64,000 nucleotides of DNA, from the NCBI RefSeq assembly GCF_005795905.1, contig NZ_VAWE01000001.1, positions 3,072,501 to 3,136,500 on the forward strand, given 5' to 3'. Positions 26,191-34,716 of the stretch are shown piece after piece. This DNA is from Streptomyces marianii (lineage in GTDB: Bacteria; Actinomycetota; Actinomycetes; Streptomycetales; Streptomycetaceae). Made by a program: the position numbers and the translations under genes. Under the pieces are notes generated by a model. That model saw only the letters and a list, made by a program, of their open reading frames with translations. It searched no databases and was not told where the DNA came from. Position 1 is the stretch's first letter; the number at the start of each line of letters is the position of its first letter.

Positions 26191-28026
26191 TCAGCCCAGT
26201 CGGGCCACCAGTGCGCGGTACTCGTCCCACAACTCCTTCGGGGTGTGGTCACCGAAGGTGTTGAGGTGCTCGGGGACCAGCGCGGCCTCCTCGCGCCAGA
26301 CGTCCGCGTCGACCTTGAGCAGGAAGTCCAGGTCCTCGTCGGCCAGCTCCAGGCCGTCGGTGTCCAGGGACTCCCGGGTGGGGAGGATGCCGATCGCGGT
26401 CTCGACGCCCTCGGCCCTGCCCTCCAGGCGCTCTACGATCCACTTCAGAACGCGGCTGTTCTCGCCGAAGCCCGGCCACACGAACTTGCCGGCGTCGTTC
26501 TTGCGGAACCAGTTCACGTAGTAGATCTTCGGGAGCCTGGACTGGTCGCCCCGCGCCGAGGCGGCCTGGCCGACCTTGATCCAGTGGGCCATGTAGTCGC
26601 CCATGTTGTACCCGCAGAAGGGCAGCATCGCGAACGGGTCGCGGCGCAGCTCGCCGACCTTGCCCTCGGCGGCGGCGGTCTTCTCGGAGGCGACGTTCGC
26701 ACCCAGGAAGACACCGTGCTGCCAGTCGAAGGACTCCGTCACCAGCGGGACGGCGGAGGCGCGGCGGCCGCCGAAGAGGATCGCCGAGATCGGCACACCC
26801 CTCGGGTCCTCCCACTCCGGCGCGATGATCGGGCACTGCGCGGCCGGGACGGTGAAGCGGGCGTTCGGGTGCGCGGCCGGGACGCCGGACTCCGGCGTCC
26901 AGTCGTTGCCCTTCCAGTCGGTCAGATGGGCCGGAGTGTCCTCCGTCATGCCCTCCCACCAGATGTCGTTGTCGTCGGTGAGCGCGACGTTGGTGAAGAC
27001 CGCGTTGCCCCACAGGGTCTTCATGGCGTTGGCGTTGGTGTGCTCGCCGGTGCCGGGCGCGACGCCGAAGAAACCGGCCTCGGGGTTGATCGCGTAGAGC
27101 CGGCCGTCCTCGCCGAACCGCATCCAGGCGATGTCGTCGCCGATGGTCTCCACCGTCCAGCCGGAGATCGTGGGCTCCAGCATGGCCAGGTTGGTCTTGC
27201 CGCAGGCCGACGGGAAGGCGGCGGCCACGTACTTCGACTCGCCCTGCGGCGGGGTCAGCTTGAGGATGAGCATGTGCTCGGCGAGCCAGCCCTCGTCGCG
27301 GGCCATGACGGACGCGATGCGCAGGGCGTAGCACTTCTTGCCGAGGAGGGCGTTGCCGCCGTAGCCGGAGCCGTAGGACCAGATCTCACGGGTCTCGGGG
27401 AAGTGCGAGATGTACTTCGTGGAGTTGCACGGCCACGGCACGTCCTCCTGGCCGGGCTCGAGCGGGGCGCCGAGGGTGTGGACGGCCTTCACGAAGAATC
27501 CGTCGGTGCCCAGCTCGTCCAGGACGGCCTGGCCCATCCGGGTCATGGTGCGCATGGCGACGGCGACGTAGGCGGAGTCGGTGATCTCGACGCCCAGCGC
27601 GGAGAGCGGCGAACCGAGGGGGCCCATGCAGAAGGGCACGACGTACATCGTCCGGCCCTTCATCGAGCCGCGGAAGACGCCCTTCTCACCGGTGAAGACG
27701 TCCCGCATCTCGGCGGGGGCCTTCCAGTGGTTGGTCGGGCCGGCGTCCTCCTCCTTCTCGGAGCAGATGAACGTCCGGTCCTCGACGCGCGCCACGTCCG
27801 TGGGGTCGGAGGCGGCGTAGTAGGAGTTCGGGCGCTTGATCGGGTCCAGCTTGCGGAACGTGCCCTTGGCGACCAGTTCCTCGGCCAGGCGGTCGTACTC
27901 GGCCTCGGAACCGTCGCACCAGACCACCCTGTCCGGCTGCGTCAGAGCTGCGATCTCGTCGACCCAGGCGATCAGTTCCTGGTGGTCGGTGGGTGCGTTG
28001 CCGGGAGCCGCGATGTCGCGCGCCAC
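26191..28026 (-). CDS. pckG: phosphoenolpyruvate carboxykinase (GTP)
   Basis: The 611-residue enzyme converts oxaloacetate plus GTP to PEP and CO2 in gluconeogenesis. The kinase-1a motif F-P-S-A-C-G-K-T-N lies near residue 265 and the substrate motif [10 protein letters not shown] near 218; the length is normal. The start is the GTG at 28026, after TAGGAGC; the frame is open further upstream but without homology. It is monocistronic, with its own terminator. Confidence 0.95.
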   Translation of the reverse strand: MARDIAAPGNAPTDHQELIAWVDEIAALTQPDRVVWCDGSEAEYDRLAEELVAKGTFRKLDPIKRPNSYYAASDPTDVARVEDRTFICSEKEEDAGPTNHWKAPAEMRDVFTGEKGVFRGSMKGRTMYVVPFCMGPLGSPLSALGVEITDSAYVAVAMRTMTRMGQAVLDELGTDGFFVKAVHTLGAPLEPGQEDVPWPCNSTKYISHFPETREIWSYGSGYGGNALLGKKCYALRIASVMARDEGWLAEHMLILKLTPPQGESKYVAAAFPSACGKTNLAMLEPTISGWTVETIGDDIAWMRFGEDGRLYAINPEAGFFGVAPGTGEHTNANAMKTLWGNAVFTNVALTDDNDIWWEGMTEDTPAHLTDWKGNDWTPESGVPAAHPNARFTVPAAQCPIIAPEWEDPRGVPISAILFGGRRASAVPLVTESFDWQHGVFLGANVASEKTAAAEGKVGELRRDPFAMLPFCGYNMGDYMAHWIKVGQAASARGDQSRLPKIYYVNWFRKNDAGKFVWPGFGENSRVLKWIVERLEGRAEGVETAIGILPTRESLDTDGLELADEDLDFLLKVDADVWREEAALVPEHLNTFGDHTPKELWDEYRALVARLG

Positions 28027-28220
28027 GATTGCTCCTAAAAGAGGGGTTTGAGGTTGTTGCCCCGTGGGGGCTGCGACCCGGATGCTTCGTAGCTGCTCAT
28101 CCGGTGCCGACCGCACTCATCTGATCATCCGCGCCCGGTGCCCATATGTCCAGAGGACCTCTCACGTGAGCATTGCCACTCGGGGTCCGTCACCTACGGC
28201 CCCGTAGGTAGCATGCCGCC

Positions 28221-28898
28221 ATGACTGCAGCTCCGCCCGACGTGCACGAGATCGATCCGCCGCCGGTGAAGCCGCGGTTGCGGGGCTGGCTGCACGCGGG
28301 GATGTTTCCCGCAGTGCTGATCGCGGGCATCGTGCTGACGGCACTCGCGGACTCGACCCGCGGCAGGATCGCCTGCGGCATCTACGTACTCACCGCCTGT
28401 CTTCTCTTCGGTGTGAGCGCGCTCTACCACCGGGGAACCTGGGGCCCCCGCGCGACGGCCGTCCTCCGCCGGCTCGACCACGCGAACATCTTCCTGATCA
28501 TCGCCGGTACGTATACCCCGCTGACGCTGCTGCTCCTGCCGGACTCCACCGGGCGGGTGCTGTTGTGGGCGGTCTGGGCGGCAGCGGTTGCCGGAATCGC
28601 CTTCCGGGTGTTCTGGGTCGGCGCGCCTCGGTGGCTCTACACGCCCTGCTACATCGCGATGGGCTGGGCCGCGGTCTTCTTCCTGCCCGACTTCATGCGC
28701 AAGGGCGGCATCGCCGTCCTCGTGCTCGTGATCGTCGGCGGGCTGCTGTACAGCGTCGGCGGCGTCATCTACGGCATGAAGCGGCCGAATCCGTCGCCGC
28801 GCTGGTTCGGCTTCCACGAGGTCTTCCACTCCTTCACCCTGGCCGCCTTCGTCGTCCACTACGTGGGGATCTCCCTGGTCGCCTACCAGCACGCCTGA
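28221..28898 (+). CDS. trhA: hemolysin III / PAQR-family membrane protein (TrhA)
   Basis: The 225-residue seven-helix protein has the family's metal-site residues: S-A-L-Y-H-R near residue 70 and H-E-V-F-H-S-F near residue 197, with the Asp in R-R-L-D-H-A. Bacterial members affect membrane fluidity and energy homeostasis; true haemolytic activity is doubtful. It is a single gene, divergent from pckG. Confidence 0.88.
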   Translation: MTAAPPDVHEIDPPPVKPRLRGWLHAGMFPAVLIAGIVLTALADSTRGRIACGIYVLTACLLFGVSALYHRGTWGPRATAVLRRLDHANIFLIIAGTYTPLTLLLLPDSTGRVLLWAVWAAAVAGIAFRVFWVGAPRWLYTPCYIAMGWAAVFFLPDFMRKGGIAVLVLVIVGGLLYSVGGVIYGMKRPNPSPRWFGFHEVFHSFTLAAFVVHYVGISLVAYQHA

Positions 28899-28958
28899 GC
28901 GGCCCGGAAGCGCTGAACGGTTCACGGCCGTGGTCGCGGCTCCGGCCGGTGGCCGGCA

Positions 28959-29134
28959 ATGACGGCCACCGGCCCCTCCGCGCACCGTCCGCCCGCCGTG
29001 CCCCGGCCCCCGACGGGTCTGCGCGAGCGCGAGAAGCTCAGGACCCTTGCGGCGATGCTCAAGACCCGTGCGGCGATCCGGGGCGCCATGTACCTGCTGA
29101 TCGCCGAGCAGGGCTACGAGGCGACCACCATGCG
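28959..29134 (+). pseudogene. TetR-family regulator, N-terminal stub
   Basis: Residues 20-58 read as the first helices of a TetR DNA-binding domain (L-K-T-R-A-A-I-R-G-A-M-Y ... A-E-Q-G-Y-E-A-T-T). Homology stops dead at about 29134, where minus-strand glycosyltransferase sequence begins. Only the first part of the helix-turn-helix remains, so it cannot function. Confidence 0.7.
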
Positions 29135-29562
29135 TCCCTGGCGTTGGCGTCCGCGGTCATCGCGGTGCGGTCGCCGTCGTACCAGCGCGGCACGACGTAC
29201 ACGGCCGCGGCGAGGGCGAGCGCGGCGGCCGCCGACCGGCGGCAAGGGTGAGCATCCGCCCCTCTCCGGGACGCCGCCACCGGCTCAGCACCGTGTGCCT
29301 GACGCTCGCTGCCCCGCCGGCCAGCACCAGCGCCAGGAACGGCAGCGCCTGGATGACGTACATCGCGGGCAGACAGCCCGACGGGCGCATGGCGACGGCG
29401 GCCAGGATCGCCACGGCGAGCGCGGGACCGGCGAGCGCCCGCGCGGTCACCGACCAGCGCGGTGTGAGGAGCAGCAGCGCGGCGCCGGCGAGCCCGCCCA
29501 CCGGCAGCACCCGGTCGTAGTAGAGCCAGGAGAGGAATATGTGACCGTCGTACGCCTGTTTC
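29135..29562 (-). pseudogene. fragment of a polytopic membrane glycosyltransferase, frameshifted
   Basis: On the minus strand from about 29562, the reading I-F-L-S-W-L-Y-Y-D-R-V-L-P-V-G-G-L followed by four hydrophobic helices resembles the middle of a GT39-type enzyme. At about 29235 the frame must shift by one base to continue (A-L-A-L-A-A-A-V-Y-V-V-P-R-W-Y-D-G-D). Both ends are missing. With the abutting TetR stub this marks a deletion scar. Confidence 0.65.
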
Positions 29563-29609
29563 GATGAATGACGCGTTTCGGGCAGGTCACCGAAAACGTA
29601 CGTCGGCGG

Positions 29610-31658
29610 TCATCCTCGAGGCGCCAACTCCCGCCGCAGCGACTCCACTTCGGTGACCGGTGCGGCACAGACGAAATGCCGGCAGACATAGGCCGCCGGC
29701 TTCCCGTCGACCAGCGGGCGGTCCGCGAGCAGTGGGAACTCGTCACCGCCCGGCCCACCGGCGGCGACCACGGCACCCGGCGCCGTCCCCAGCAGCGCGG
29801 CCTTGTGCAGATTCCGCATCCCGGCGTCACCGGGCGCTCCGACGACCGCCACCTCCCGCGGACCGTCGAGCAGCGCCTCCGCGACGGCGAGCCCCCATCC
29901 GATGAACCGGGGGGCTCGCGGTCCGAGCGCCTTCACCATGCCCAACGCCCTCTCCGCCTCGACGCGGTGGGCCTCCGAGCCGGTGTGCGCGGCATAGGAG
30001 AGCAGTGCTCCGGCCGCGGCCGTCCAGCCGGAGGGAGAGGCGTTGTCCGTGGGGTCCTGGGGCCGCCGGATCAGCCGCTCGGCGTCGCGGGCCGTGTCGT
30101 ACAACTGTCCCCCGGGGCCCGTGAACCGCTCCAGGACGCCGTCCAGCAGGAAGCCCGCGAACTCCAGCCACGCGCCCTCGCCGCTGACGGAGGCAAGAGC
30201 CAGGAAGCCCTCGGCGACATCGGCGTAGTCCTCCAGCACCCCGGCGTTGGCGCCCGCACGGCCGTCCCTGGAGGTACGGGCCAGCCGCGCGCCGTCGTCC
30301 ATGTGGAGCCGGACGAGCAGATCGGCGGCCTCCGTGGCACGCTCGACGAGGTCCGGCCGGTCGAAGTAACCGCCCGCTTCCGCCAGTGCGGCGATCGCGA
30401 GACCGTTCCACGCGGCGACGATCTTGTCGTCGCGGCCCGGCCGCGGCCGCCGCTCACGCGCGGCCAGCAGCCGCTCCCGCACGGACGCGGCCCTCCCGGA
30501 GTCGGCGACAGCCGCGTCCTGAGGGAGCCGGAGCACAGAGGAGCCGTGCTCGAAGGTGCCCTCCTCGGTCACGCCGAAGTACCGCATGGCGAACTCCGCG
30601 TCGTCCTCGCCCAGCACGTCCCTCAGCCCACCGGGCGTCCAGACGTAGTAGGCGCCCTCGGCGTGCTCACCGGAACCGTCGGGAAGAGCGCTGTCGGCGT
30701 CGAGGGCGGAGGCGAAGCCGCCCTCCGGCGTCCTCAGTTCCCGCACCATGAAGTCGGCGGTCTCCAGGGCGACCCGGCGGGCCAGATCGCTGCCGGTGAC
30801 CCGCCACAGATGGGCGTACACCCGGCAGAGCAGGGCGTTGTCGTAGAGCATCTTCTCGAAGTGGGGTACCAAAGGTCCACCTGCCCTCGGCGTGAGCACG
30901 TACCGGTGGAACCCGCCTCCCACCTGGTCGTACAGGCTCGAACGGGCCATCGCACCGCACAGCCCTTCCGCCATCTCCAGCGCCGCCACGGAACCGGCCC
31001 GCGCGTGGTGGCGCAACAGAAACTCGATCACCATCGACTGCGGGAATTTGGTGTCTCCCTTGAACCAGCCACTCGCGGGGTCAATGTCCCGAGTCAACTG
31101 GAGGAGCGCAAGGGCCTGGGTCTCCTCGGTGGGCATCCCGGCATCCCCGGTGCTCAGTTCCCGCCCGGCAAGGTCCCGAGTGATCTTCCCCGCGACTTCC
31201 CCCACCTCGTCCCGGCGGCTCGTCCAGGCGTTGCGCACGCCTTCGAGCACCTGGCGGAAGGACGGCATGCCGTGGCGAACCTCGGGCGGGAAGTAGGTGC
31301 CGAAGTAGAAGGGCTCCCCGTCCGGCGTCATGAACACGGACATGGGCCAGCCGCCCTGCCCAGTGGCGGCTTGCACAGCCTCCATGTAGACGGCGTCCAC
31401 GTCGGGCCGCTCCTCACGGTCCACCTTGACGGACACGAAGTGATCGTTCATGTACGCAGCGGTGTCGTCGTGCTCGAAGGACTCGTGCGCCATGACGTGA
31501 CACCAGTGGCAAGCGCTGTAGCCGACGCTCAGGAACACGGGGACGTCGCGCCGCCGGGCTTCTTCGAACGCGTCCATCTCCCAGGGCCACCAGTCAACGG
31601 GGTTGTCCGCGTGCTGGAGGAGGTACGGGGACGTGGCCTGCGCGAGTCGGTTGGGCAT
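29610..31658 (-). CDS. DUF255 thioredoxin-domain protein (YyaL/SSP411-like), apparently hybrid
   Basis: The 682-residue protein has an N-terminal thioredoxin-like domain with S-A-C-H-W-C-H-V-M (redox-type C-H-W-C near residue 45), then an (alpha/alpha)6-barrel domain beginning at [12 protein letters not shown] (about residue 260). The length is complete. The function is not established; the family is linked to redox or carbohydrate-epimerase-like folds. The 5' 790 bp are poorer in GC than the rest (35/60 at 31021-31080 and 31441-31500; 45/60 at 30481-30540). A second, truncated 5' half at 43539-44340 aligns up to exactly the same codons. The current gene therefore seems to combine a foreign 5' half with the native 3' half. 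Confidence 0.85.
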   Translation of the reverse strand: MPNRLAQATSPYLLQHADNPVDWWPWEMDAFEEARRRDVPVFLSVGYSACHWCHVMAHESFEHDDTAAYMNDHFVSVKVDREERPDVDAVYMEAVQAATGQGGWPMSVFMTPDGEPFYFGTYFPPEVRHGMPSFRQVLEGVRNAWTSRRDEVGEVAGKITRDLAGRELSTGDAGMPTEETQALALLQLTRDIDPASGWFKGDTKFPQSMVIEFLLRHHARAGSVAALEMAEGLCGAMARSSLYDQVGGGFHRYVLTPRAGGPLVPHFEKMLYDNALLCRVYAHLWRVTGSDLARRVALETADFMVRELRTPEGGFASALDADSALPDGSGEHAEGAYYVWTPGGLRDVLGEDDAEFAMRYFGVTEEGTFEHGSSVLRLPQDAAVADSGRAASVRERLLAARERRPRPGRDDKIVAAWNGLAIAALAEAGGYFDRPDLVERATEAADLLVRLHMDDGARLARTSRDGRAGANAGVLEDYADVAEGFLALASVSGEGAWLEFAGFLLDGVLERFTGPGGQLYDTARDAERLIRRPQDPTDNASPSGWTAAAGALLSYAAHTGSEAHRVEAERALGMVKALGPRAPRFIGWGLAVAEALLDGPREVAVVGAPGDAGMRNLHKAALLGTAPGAVVAAGGPGGDEFPLLADRPLVDGKPAAYVCRHFVCAAPVTEVESLRRELAPRG
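30853..30871. other. putative attachment core, left (attL)
   Basis: TTCTCGAAGTGGGGTACCA (19 bp) is identical to 43539-43557, and the flanking bases differ on both sides. It encodes V-P-H-F-E-K of DUF255, so coding conservation explains part of the identity. Confidence 0.5.
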
Positions 31659-31688
31659 ACCCCCATCCTTGCGCACCCGCCTCCGCCC

Positions 31689-31756
31689 CGCCCATGCGCC
31701 ACGGGGCAGCACGCGAACGGGACGGAGGGGTGCCGGCTCAGTGCTCGCGCGGCCGG
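31689..31756 (+). repeat. direct repeat, copy 1 (matches 45281-45346)
   Basis: About 68 bp just upstream of the DUF255 start resemble 45281-45346 with a handful of mismatches and one gap (shared CGCCCATGCGCCACGGGG and GGAGGGGTGCCGGCTCAGTG). It covers the end of the small zinc-ribbon gene. Confidence 0.65.
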
Positions 31757-31908
31757 ACCGGCTGACGAGTGGCGGCACTGCGCCACCACCACAGACCCCG
31801 GCAGGCGGGCAGGGAGAGCCCGAAGAACGCCCCGCACCGCGCGCACCACGGCAACCCGTTCTCCGGATCCGAGGGGCACTCGGCATCACACCGGGGGCAC
31901 TTCGGCAC
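31738..31908 (-). CDS. small zinc-ribbon protein (56 aa)
   Basis: Starting at GTG 31908, the product has C-P-R-C ... C-A-R-C, a rubredoxin-like zinc ribbon (residues 4-7 and 22-25), then a hydrophobic, Trp-rich stretch. It lies 11 bp downstream of the DUF397 gene and 79 bp upstream of the DUF255 start on the same strand. Such mini zinc ribbons are common in actinobacterial phage and island operons. Its role is unknown. Confidence 0.6.
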   Translation of the reverse strand: MPKCPRCDAECPSDPENGLPWCARCGAFFGLSLPACRGLWWWRSAATRQPVRPREH

Positions 31909-31919
31909 GGGACCTACTC

Positions 31920-32132
31920 TCAGGCGATCACGTCGTACTCTCCGGCCTTCACAGCGGCCGTCAGGTCCGCCCACTGTGCCGCCGTCATCGTGACGATGGT
32001 GTCCGGCCGGTCACTGTCACGCAAGGCGACGATGCCGGGAACGTTGATCGCGACCTCAGGGCAGTTGTTCACGCGGGCGTCACGGCACGCGGCCGTCTTG
32101 ACGAATTCGAACTCGGGCAGTGGAGCGGGCAC
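31920..32132 (-). CDS. DUF397-like protein (70 aa)
   Basis: From GTG 32132 (AGAGGAA upstream), the protein follows the DUF397 layout: a Cys-containing first strand (F-V-K-T-A-A-C-R ... N-N-C-P-E-V-A), a V-A-L-R-D-S-D turn, then A-Q-W-A-D-L-T-A-A-V-K-A-G-E-Y-D. It is probably the partner of the XRE-DUF5753 regulator at 32924-33742, from which it is separated by two small genes. Confidence 0.75.
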   Translation of the reverse strand: MPAPLPEFEFVKTAACRDARVNNCPEVAINVPGIVALRDSDRPDTIVTMTAAQWADLTAAVKAGEYDVIA

Positions 32133-32292
32133 GGGACCATTCCTCTCGCAGCACGTCGCGGGGAAACGGTCCCCGCGCCGCCTAGCTGACCGTCCCGGCC
32201 ACCTGCCCTTTCGTAGCTCAGCGACCGGGACGGGGCCTGTCCTCCCACCCCGGCCGCCCCGCGCCGCCGCGATCACGGAAGGGATGGGAAAC

Positions 32293-32598
32293 CTAGATGT
32301 GCAGCGCGAGCACCAGGCCCACGAGGACCCACGCCAGGAACTCGGCGAGGCCGGCACCAGGGCGCGCGTCCGCCTCACGTGTGCTCGCTGCGGAACGGGG
32401 ATGGGGGCGGGTTGCTGCCGGGCGGGAAGTAGACCACCCCGGAGACCGGATCTTGAGCCCCGCCCCGCTCCGTCCACCAACCCTCGGGAGAGTCCCTGTA
32501 CGGGCCGTCAGGGTCCTGCGTGAGATCAAATGAGGGTTGACCAGTTCCGGGGCCGGTAAAGGGCGCGCAGGACGTCTCTGGAGGCTCGCGGGCGTCAC
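32293..32598 (-). CDS. possible tail-anchored membrane protein (101 aa)
   Basis: The GTG at 32598 overlaps the previous stop by 4 bp (GTGA), which favours coupling. The last 20 residues form one clear membrane helix (F-L-A-W-V-L-V-G-L-V-L-A-L). The N-terminal 75 residues are Arg/Pro-rich and odd. A competing frame (stop at 32375) reads like a Pro/Gly-rich acidic peptide, so the true coding frame between 32375 and 32598 is uncertain. No family is recognised. Confidence 0.3.
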   Translation of the reverse strand: MTPASLQRRPARPLPAPELVNPHLISRRTLTARTGTLPRVGGRSGAGLKIRSPGWSTSRPAATRPHPRSAASTREADARPGAGLAEFLAWVLVGLVLALHI

Positions 32599-32804
32599 TG
32601 CCTGACCGTCCGCCGGTACCGCTTGGCGCACTCGCTGTGCCGGTAGACCACAGCGGGCGGGCCGAACTGTCGTTCCACGGTGCCACGGCGGCAGGGCTCA
32701 AAGGCCCCGATCGGCTGGGAGCACTCCGGGCACGTCTCCCCCTGCGGGGCGAACGTCGCGTACTCGTCCCTGCCTGCGTCGTTGTCGCTGGTCGTTCTCG
32801 CCAT
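32595..32804 (-). CDS. small Cys/His zinc-finger-like protein (69 aa)
   Basis: The start is the ATG at 32804 after GAGGGGAC. The metal-site pattern is C-P-E-C-S, Cys at about residue 38, and H-S-E-C near residue 59, with a basic tail (R-Y-R-R-T-V-R-Q). It is typical of small zinc-binding proteins in Streptomyces mobile islands. No enzymatic motif is seen. Confidence 0.6.
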   Translation of the reverse strand: MARTTSDNDAGRDEYATFAPQGETCPECSQPIGAFEPCRRGTVERQFGPPAVVYRHSECAKRYRRTVRQ

Positions 32805-32923
32805 CGTCGCTGTCCCCTCACGTGGTCCGATGCCGACCACGCTAGGGAAAACGGAACGCCAACTCCCAGGCGATTGCATGAGGTTGCACGCGAGTTACCC
32901 GAGGGCATCCATGGCCGATGTGA

Positions 32924-33742
32924 TCAGCGCACGAGCGGGGGCCCGTAGACCGCCAGCGCTGCCAGCTCCGCGAACGTATCGGCGTACATGGCTACCTCGC
33001 TCGGCTGCGTGATCGTGAGGTAGCCGGAGATCAACTCAACGTTGACCTGTGCCGCGCCATAGATCCAGAACCCCTCAGCCGGCCAGCGCTCCCGATCCGG
33101 CGTCATAGGCACAACTCCCAGGCTGACATTGGGAAGTGAGGCAATCGAAATCAGGTGGCCAAGCTGCCCGGACATGACCTCAGCACCGCCTATCCCTGCC
33201 CGCAACACCGACTCCTCAACGAGGAACGCGAAGCGCCGGTCACCCTCGTACAACACCCGCTGACGCTCCATGCGGGCGGCCACCGCTTCGGCCACGTCGT
33301 CCACCAGGCCGCGCCGTCGCTGGATCGCTCGCAACGCTGCTGTGGTGTACGGCTGCGTCTGGATCATGCCGGGCACGAGCCACGATGAGTAGGACCGGAA
33401 ACGGCGGGTCCGCTGGTATAGCGGTAGGCGGGCCTCCTGAGCCTGTTTGAGCCCGGCCCGCTCCATGCGCCGCCAGCCAACCCACATGCCCTCGGCCGTC
33501 CGCAGCGAGGCAATCAGATCCCCGGTCTGGTCCTCGGCCCCGCACGCCTCGCACCATGCCCGAATGTCGTCAGCGGACGGGGGCGTACGGGCGTTCATAA
33601 TCCGGGACGACTTGGACCGGCTCCACCCACAGCGTTCGGCGAGATCAGCCCCCGTCAGGCCAGCATCCCGGCAGATGTCCTCAAGGCGTTTCGCGAGGGC
33701 CTGCCGGGCCTGCTGGGCGCTGGAAGATGCAGAGACAGCCAT
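32924..33742 (-). CDS. XRE-family regulator with DUF5753 domain
   Basis: The 272-residue regulator has a helix-turn-helix at residues 27-60 (G-L-T-G-A-D-L-A-E-R-C-G-W-S-R-S-K-S-S-R). The DUF5753 domain follows, with L-V-P-G-M-I-Q-T-Q-P-Y-T near residue 122. It starts 9 bp after the DUF6879 stop, so the genes form one operon. This XRE/DUF6879/DUF397 set is widespread in Streptomyces accessory regions and may control element or host genes. Confidence 0.85.
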   Translation of the reverse strand: MAVSASSSAQQARQALAKRLEDICRDAGLTGADLAERCGWSRSKSSRIMNARTPPSADDIRAWCEACGAEDQTGDLIASLRTAEGMWVGWRRMERAGLKQAQEARLPLYQRTRRFRSYSSWLVPGMIQTQPYTTAALRAIQRRRGLVDDVAEAVAARMERQRVLYEGDRRFAFLVEESVLRAGIGGAEVMSGQLGHLISIASLPNVSLGVVPMTPDRERWPAEGFWIYGAAQVNVELISGYLTITQPSEVAMYADTFAELAALAVYGPPLVR

Positions 33743-33751
33743 GGTGCGTGA

Positions 33752-34282
33752 TCAGCTCGGCCGGTACTCCGCGTGAGGAATCGCGCGCTCCCACGCTGCC
33801 TCGTACGCCCTGACGTACTGAGCGGCCAACGCCGGGTCGTGGTGGACTTCCATGCGCGGGCCGGTCCACTGACCCTCGCCGCTGAAGTGGTGGAGGATCA
33901 CGGTTTCCTCATCCATGACCCACCCGTCCAGCGTGGGGAGGAGCAGGTCACGGGCGCGCGAGCGGGGCAACCAACGCACGTCCTCTCCCGCTGCGACGTT
34001 CGTAAAGGTGCCGTCGTACTCGTACCGCACGTAGTCGCTCAGCGGCTCGGAGACGACGCGCAACCGCCGCATGACCACACCCCGGCCCGTCGTCTCGGCC
34101 ACCACGTCCAGCCACGAGCGCCACCACGACTCGCGGTCGGCCGGGTCGTATCGGTGTCCTTCCCGCCAGCGGATGAACTCCGGGTCATCCCGCATGTAGC
34201 TGTCTCGCATTTCCAGGTGCATCGCTGAGCGCTGCGCCTTTGCGAGGCATTCACGTACCGCTGTTGCCACCGTTGACCTCAC
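33752..34282 (-). CDS. DUF6879-family protein
   Basis: The 176-residue protein has the family's H-L-E-M-R-D-S-Y start region (residue 22 on), W-W-R-S-W near residue 53, R-L-R-V-V-S-E-P-L-S-D-Y-V-R-Y-E near residue 73, and a W-V-M-D-E segment near 120. The listed start overlaps the upstream gene by 32 bp; a GTG or ATG slightly inside may be used. DUF6879 genes habitually sit next to XRE-DUF5753 regulators; biochemical function is unknown. Confidence 0.75.
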   Translation of the reverse strand: MRSTVATAVRECLAKAQRSAMHLEMRDSYMRDDPEFIRWREGHRYDPADRESWWRSWLDVVAETTGRGVVMRRLRVVSEPLSDYVRYEYDGTFTNVAAGEDVRWLPRSRARDLLLPTLDGWVMDEETVILHHFSGEGQWTGPRMEVHHDPALAAQYVRAYEAAWERAIPHAEYRPS

Positions 34283-34517
34283 TGTCCGGGCGGGGGATGA
34301 ACTGAAGCATGTTGGCGGGCAGCCGGATCACGGTCTCGTGCTCCGGAACGTCCGTGGAGTGACCCGGCACCGAGCCGGCTTCCTGAGCCTGCCGGAGGGT
34401 CTCCTCGTCCGCCTTCCATGACTGGATGATCAGGTCTCCCGTCTCCTCCTCCAGCCAGATCGTGGGCGAGCCGTCGTCCGGTGTGTTGGGCCAAATCCCC
34501 AGGAACTTTAGGGCCAT
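34251..34517 (-). CDS. small hypothetical protein at IS boundary (88 aa)
   Basis: Starting at M-A-L-K-F-L-G-I-W-P-N (34517), the product is acidic (W-L-E-E-E-T-G-D-L-I-I-Q-S-W) and ends inside the DUF6879 gene. Similar small proteins precede DUF6879 genes in Streptomyces. Only 6 bp upstream of its start begins the truncated ISAs1 arm, so its native promoter has been replaced by IS DNA; the frame runs on into the IS fragment. Confidence 0.55.
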   Translation of the reverse strand: MALKFLGIWPNTPDDGSPTIWLEEETGDLIIQSWKADEETLRQAQEAGSVPGHSTDVPEHETVIRLPANMLQFIPRPDSEVNGGNSGT

Positions 34518-34523
34518 TGGCCT

Positions 34524-34716
34524 CACCGAGCACGGCCCGGAGAACATGGCCACCCTGCGCAGCTTCGCGATCAACTGCCTCCGTGCCGCCGGCCACCACA
34601 ACATCGCCGCTGGACTCCGCGAGATGTCCTACGAGCCCTTCACCCGTCCCCTGACACTCCTCGGACCCCGCTGACCAGCACAGACGCGCGAACAGCCAGA
34701 CTTTGAAATCGCCCTG
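34524..34716 (+). repeat. inverted arm 1, first part (truncated ISAs1-type end)
   Basis: It corresponds to 40138-39946 in inverse orientation (x -> 74662-x), nearly identical. It encodes the last about 50 residues of an ISAs1-type transposase (stop at about 34673) and the IS end GACTTTGAAATCGCCCTG. The rest of the arm continues after the IS1182 insertion at 36550-36718. Confidence 0.85.

Noticed and set aside
32375..32600. Alternative frame encoding a Pro/Gly-rich acidic peptide ending at 32375
   Set aside because: It reads plausibly but has no start codon near its beginning; the overlapping GTG-initiated frame was preferred, with low confidence.
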